From Betaproteobacteria bacterium (lineage in GTDB: Bacteria; Pseudomonadota; Gammaproteobacteria; Burkholderiales; SG8-39): a DNA stretch of 5,303 nucleotides. The DNA lies in assembly GCA_007280315.1 (NCBI GenBank), contig QYQC01000059.1:1-5303 (forward strand), given 5' to 3'. The notes under the pieces are model-generated. The model saw only the letters and a program-made list of their open reading frames with translations. It did not search any database and was not told the origin of the DNA. Below, piece by piece: positions 4,326-5,303 of the stretch; position 1 is the stretch's first letter; every line of letters begins with the position of its first letter. The position numbers were made by a program, and so were the translations under genes.

Positions 4326-5303
4326 TGAAACCGGCCGTCCCCTACGCCTTTGCCAAGGCCAAAGGCGTAGTCGTCACCGCAATGGGTGAGGGCATGGCGC
4401 AGGTGGCGCTGCGCAGCGGCGCCCATGCGGGCGCGCTCGCCGAACTGCGGCGAACGCTGGGCGTGCCGCTGCAGGCGCGGCGCATTAGCGCGGAAGAGTT
4501 CGACGAGCTGATTTCCACCCTGTATAACGGCGCCGAAGCAGGCGCCGCCGCACTGGCCGACGACCTGGCGCAGGACTTCGATCTGTCGCGGCTGCTGCAG
4601 GACATCCCCAGGGTCGAGGACCTGCTCGAAAGCCAGAACGACGCGCCGCTGATACGCCTGATCAACGCGCTGTTTACCCAGGCGCTGCGCGACGGCGCCT
4701 CCGACATCCACATCGAACCGTTCGAATCGCGCTCGGTGGTGCGCCTGCGCATCGACGGCACGCTGCGCGATCTGATCGAGCCGGCGCGTGCGCTGCACGG
4801 CGCCATCGTCTCGCGCGTAAAAATCATGGCGCAGCTCGACATTGCCGAAAAGCGACTGCCGCAGGACGGGCGGATCACGCTGCGGGTGGCGGGAAAACCG
4901 ATCGACGTCAGGGTGTCGACGATTCCGACCGGCCACGGCGAGCGCGTGGTGCTGCGCCTGCTCGACAAGCAGGCCGGAAGGCTCGATCTGTCGCGCCTCG
5001 GGATGGCCGATGCAACGCTCGCCCACATCGACAAGCTGATCCGCGCGCCGCACGGCATCGTGCTCGTCACCGGTCCGACCGGTTCGGGCAAGACCACAAC
5101 GCTCTATGCCGCGCTTTCGCGGCTGGATCCGAAGGCACTGAACATCATGACGGTGGAGGACCCGATCGAGTACGACCTCGACGGCATCAGCCAGACGCAG
5201 ATAAACACGCGCATCGAAATGAGTTTCGCGCGCGCGCTGCGCACCATCCTGCGCCAGGACCCCGACGTGGTCATGATCGGCGAAATCCGCGATCTGGAGA
5301 CCG
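4322..5303 (+). CDS. gspE: Type II secretion assembly ATPase GspE, N-terminal part
   Basis: First 327 codons of the cytoplasmic hexameric ATPase that powers pseudopilus assembly; the rest, including the usual zinc-binding CxxC module, lies beyond the right edge. The N1 region (about 5-70, VPYAFAKAKGVVV) is the part that docks on GspL in characterised systems. The N2 domain contains NDAPLIRLINALFTQAL, DGASDIHIEPFE (Asp128, His130, Glu132), RLRIDGTL, KRLPQDGRI and STIPTGHGERVVLRLLD. The nucleotide-binding domain shows Walker A GPTGSGKTT (251-259, Lys257), the Asp box TVEDPIEY (277-284) and Walker B DPDVVMIGEIRD (313-324, with Glu321 as the likely catalytic residue). All are intact. Two tandem ATGs (4322 and 4325) overlap the gspD stop by 4 or 1 nt; no clear Shine-Dalgarno precedes either, so coupling to gspD is likely and the choice is open. 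Context with gspC and gspD separates it from PilB-type ATPases. Confidence 0.96.
   Translation, partial: MMKPAVPYAFAKAKGVVVTAMGEGMAQVALRSGAHAGALAELRRTLGVPLQARRISAEEFDELISTLYNGAEAGAAALADDLAQDFDLSRLLQDIPRVEDLLESQNDAPLIRLINALFTQALRDGASDIHIEPFESRSVVRLRIDGTLRDLIEPARALHGAIVSRVKIMAQLDIAEKRLPQDGRITLRVAGKPIDVRVSTIPTGHGERVVLRLLDKQAGRLDLSRLGMADATLAHIDKLIRAPHGIVLVTGPTGSGKTTTLYAALSRLDPKALNIMTVEDPIEYDLDGISQTQINTRIEMSFARALRTILRQDPDVVMIGEIRDLET
4342..4370 (+). promoter_or_regulatory. Perfect 11-bp inverted repeat just inside gspE
   Basis: CTACGCCTTTG at 4342-4352 and its exact reverse complement CAAAGGCGTAG at 4360-4370 flank a 7-nt loop. In mRNA this would be a strong hairpin about 20 nt after the gspE start, covering codons 7-17 (the conserved YAFAKAKGVV stretch). 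No T-run follows, so it is not an intrinsic terminator. Its role, if any, is unknown; it might tune gspE translation or message stability relative to gspD. Confidence 0.6.

Noticed and set aside
4529..4546. Two GGCGCC hexamers separated by 6 bp within gspE
   Set aside because: Each is a common self-complementary GC hexamer encoding Gly-Ala-type codons; this is expected by chance in this composition.
4196..5053. Open frame of 285 codons on the minus strand, opposite gspD/gspE
   Set aside because: Shadow of gspE, whose plus-strand translation carries intact Walker motifs. The antisense product has no recognisable motif and is Arg/Gln/Ala-rich.

Overview
The window is the core of a type II secretion system (T2SS, general secretory pathway) locus in a GC-rich Gram-negative bacterium. 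All seven genes are recognisable T2SS components. They form two divergent, tightly packed blocks around a control region of about 190 bp. A betaproteobacterium (or a related gammaproteobacterium) is the best guess, because of the GC-rich codon use, the short GspC with no PDZ domain, and a gsp cluster split into two divergent blocks. This assignment is inference; no marker gene is present.

Left block, minus strand, read right to left: gspG (major pseudopilin, 1033-1467), gspH (453-1001), gspI (80-475) and the first 27 codons of gspJ (1-83, running off the left edge). Each has a prepilin-type N-terminus: a short basic leader ending in Gly, then Phe-Thr-Leu, Glu at mature position 5 and a hydrophobic helix. 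The gspG-gspH gap is 31 nt, gspH and gspI overlap by 23 nt, and gspI and gspJ overlap by 4 nt (ATGA). This indicates one operon with translational coupling. The remaining minor components (gspK and so on) presumably lie beyond the left edge.

Centre, 1468-1655: no gene. It holds a perfect 12-bp palindrome, CATTATATAATG, that supplies a consensus TATAAT -10 hexamer on both strands; a 25-bp stem-loop sequence at the predicted 5' end of the gspG transcript; and a second possible promoter just upstream of gspC.

Right block, plus strand: gspC (1656-2189, inner-membrane clamp), gspD (2250-4325, outer-membrane secretin) and gspE (4322 to the right edge, assembly ATPase, first 327 codons). gspD and gspE overlap by 4 nt (or 1 nt if the second of two tandem ATGs is used). 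A perfect 11-bp inverted repeat lies just inside gspE.

How the parts work together: GspE, on the cytoplasmic side, powers assembly of a periplasmic pseudopilus built mainly of GspG, with GspH, GspI and GspJ (and normally GspK) at its tip. GspC links the inner-membrane platform to the secretin channel GspD, through which folded exoproteins leave. I see no mobile element, RNA gene, CRISPR array or unknown protein family. The window is a conventional T2SS locus, and its least explained signals are cis-acting (promoter symmetry and mRNA hairpins).
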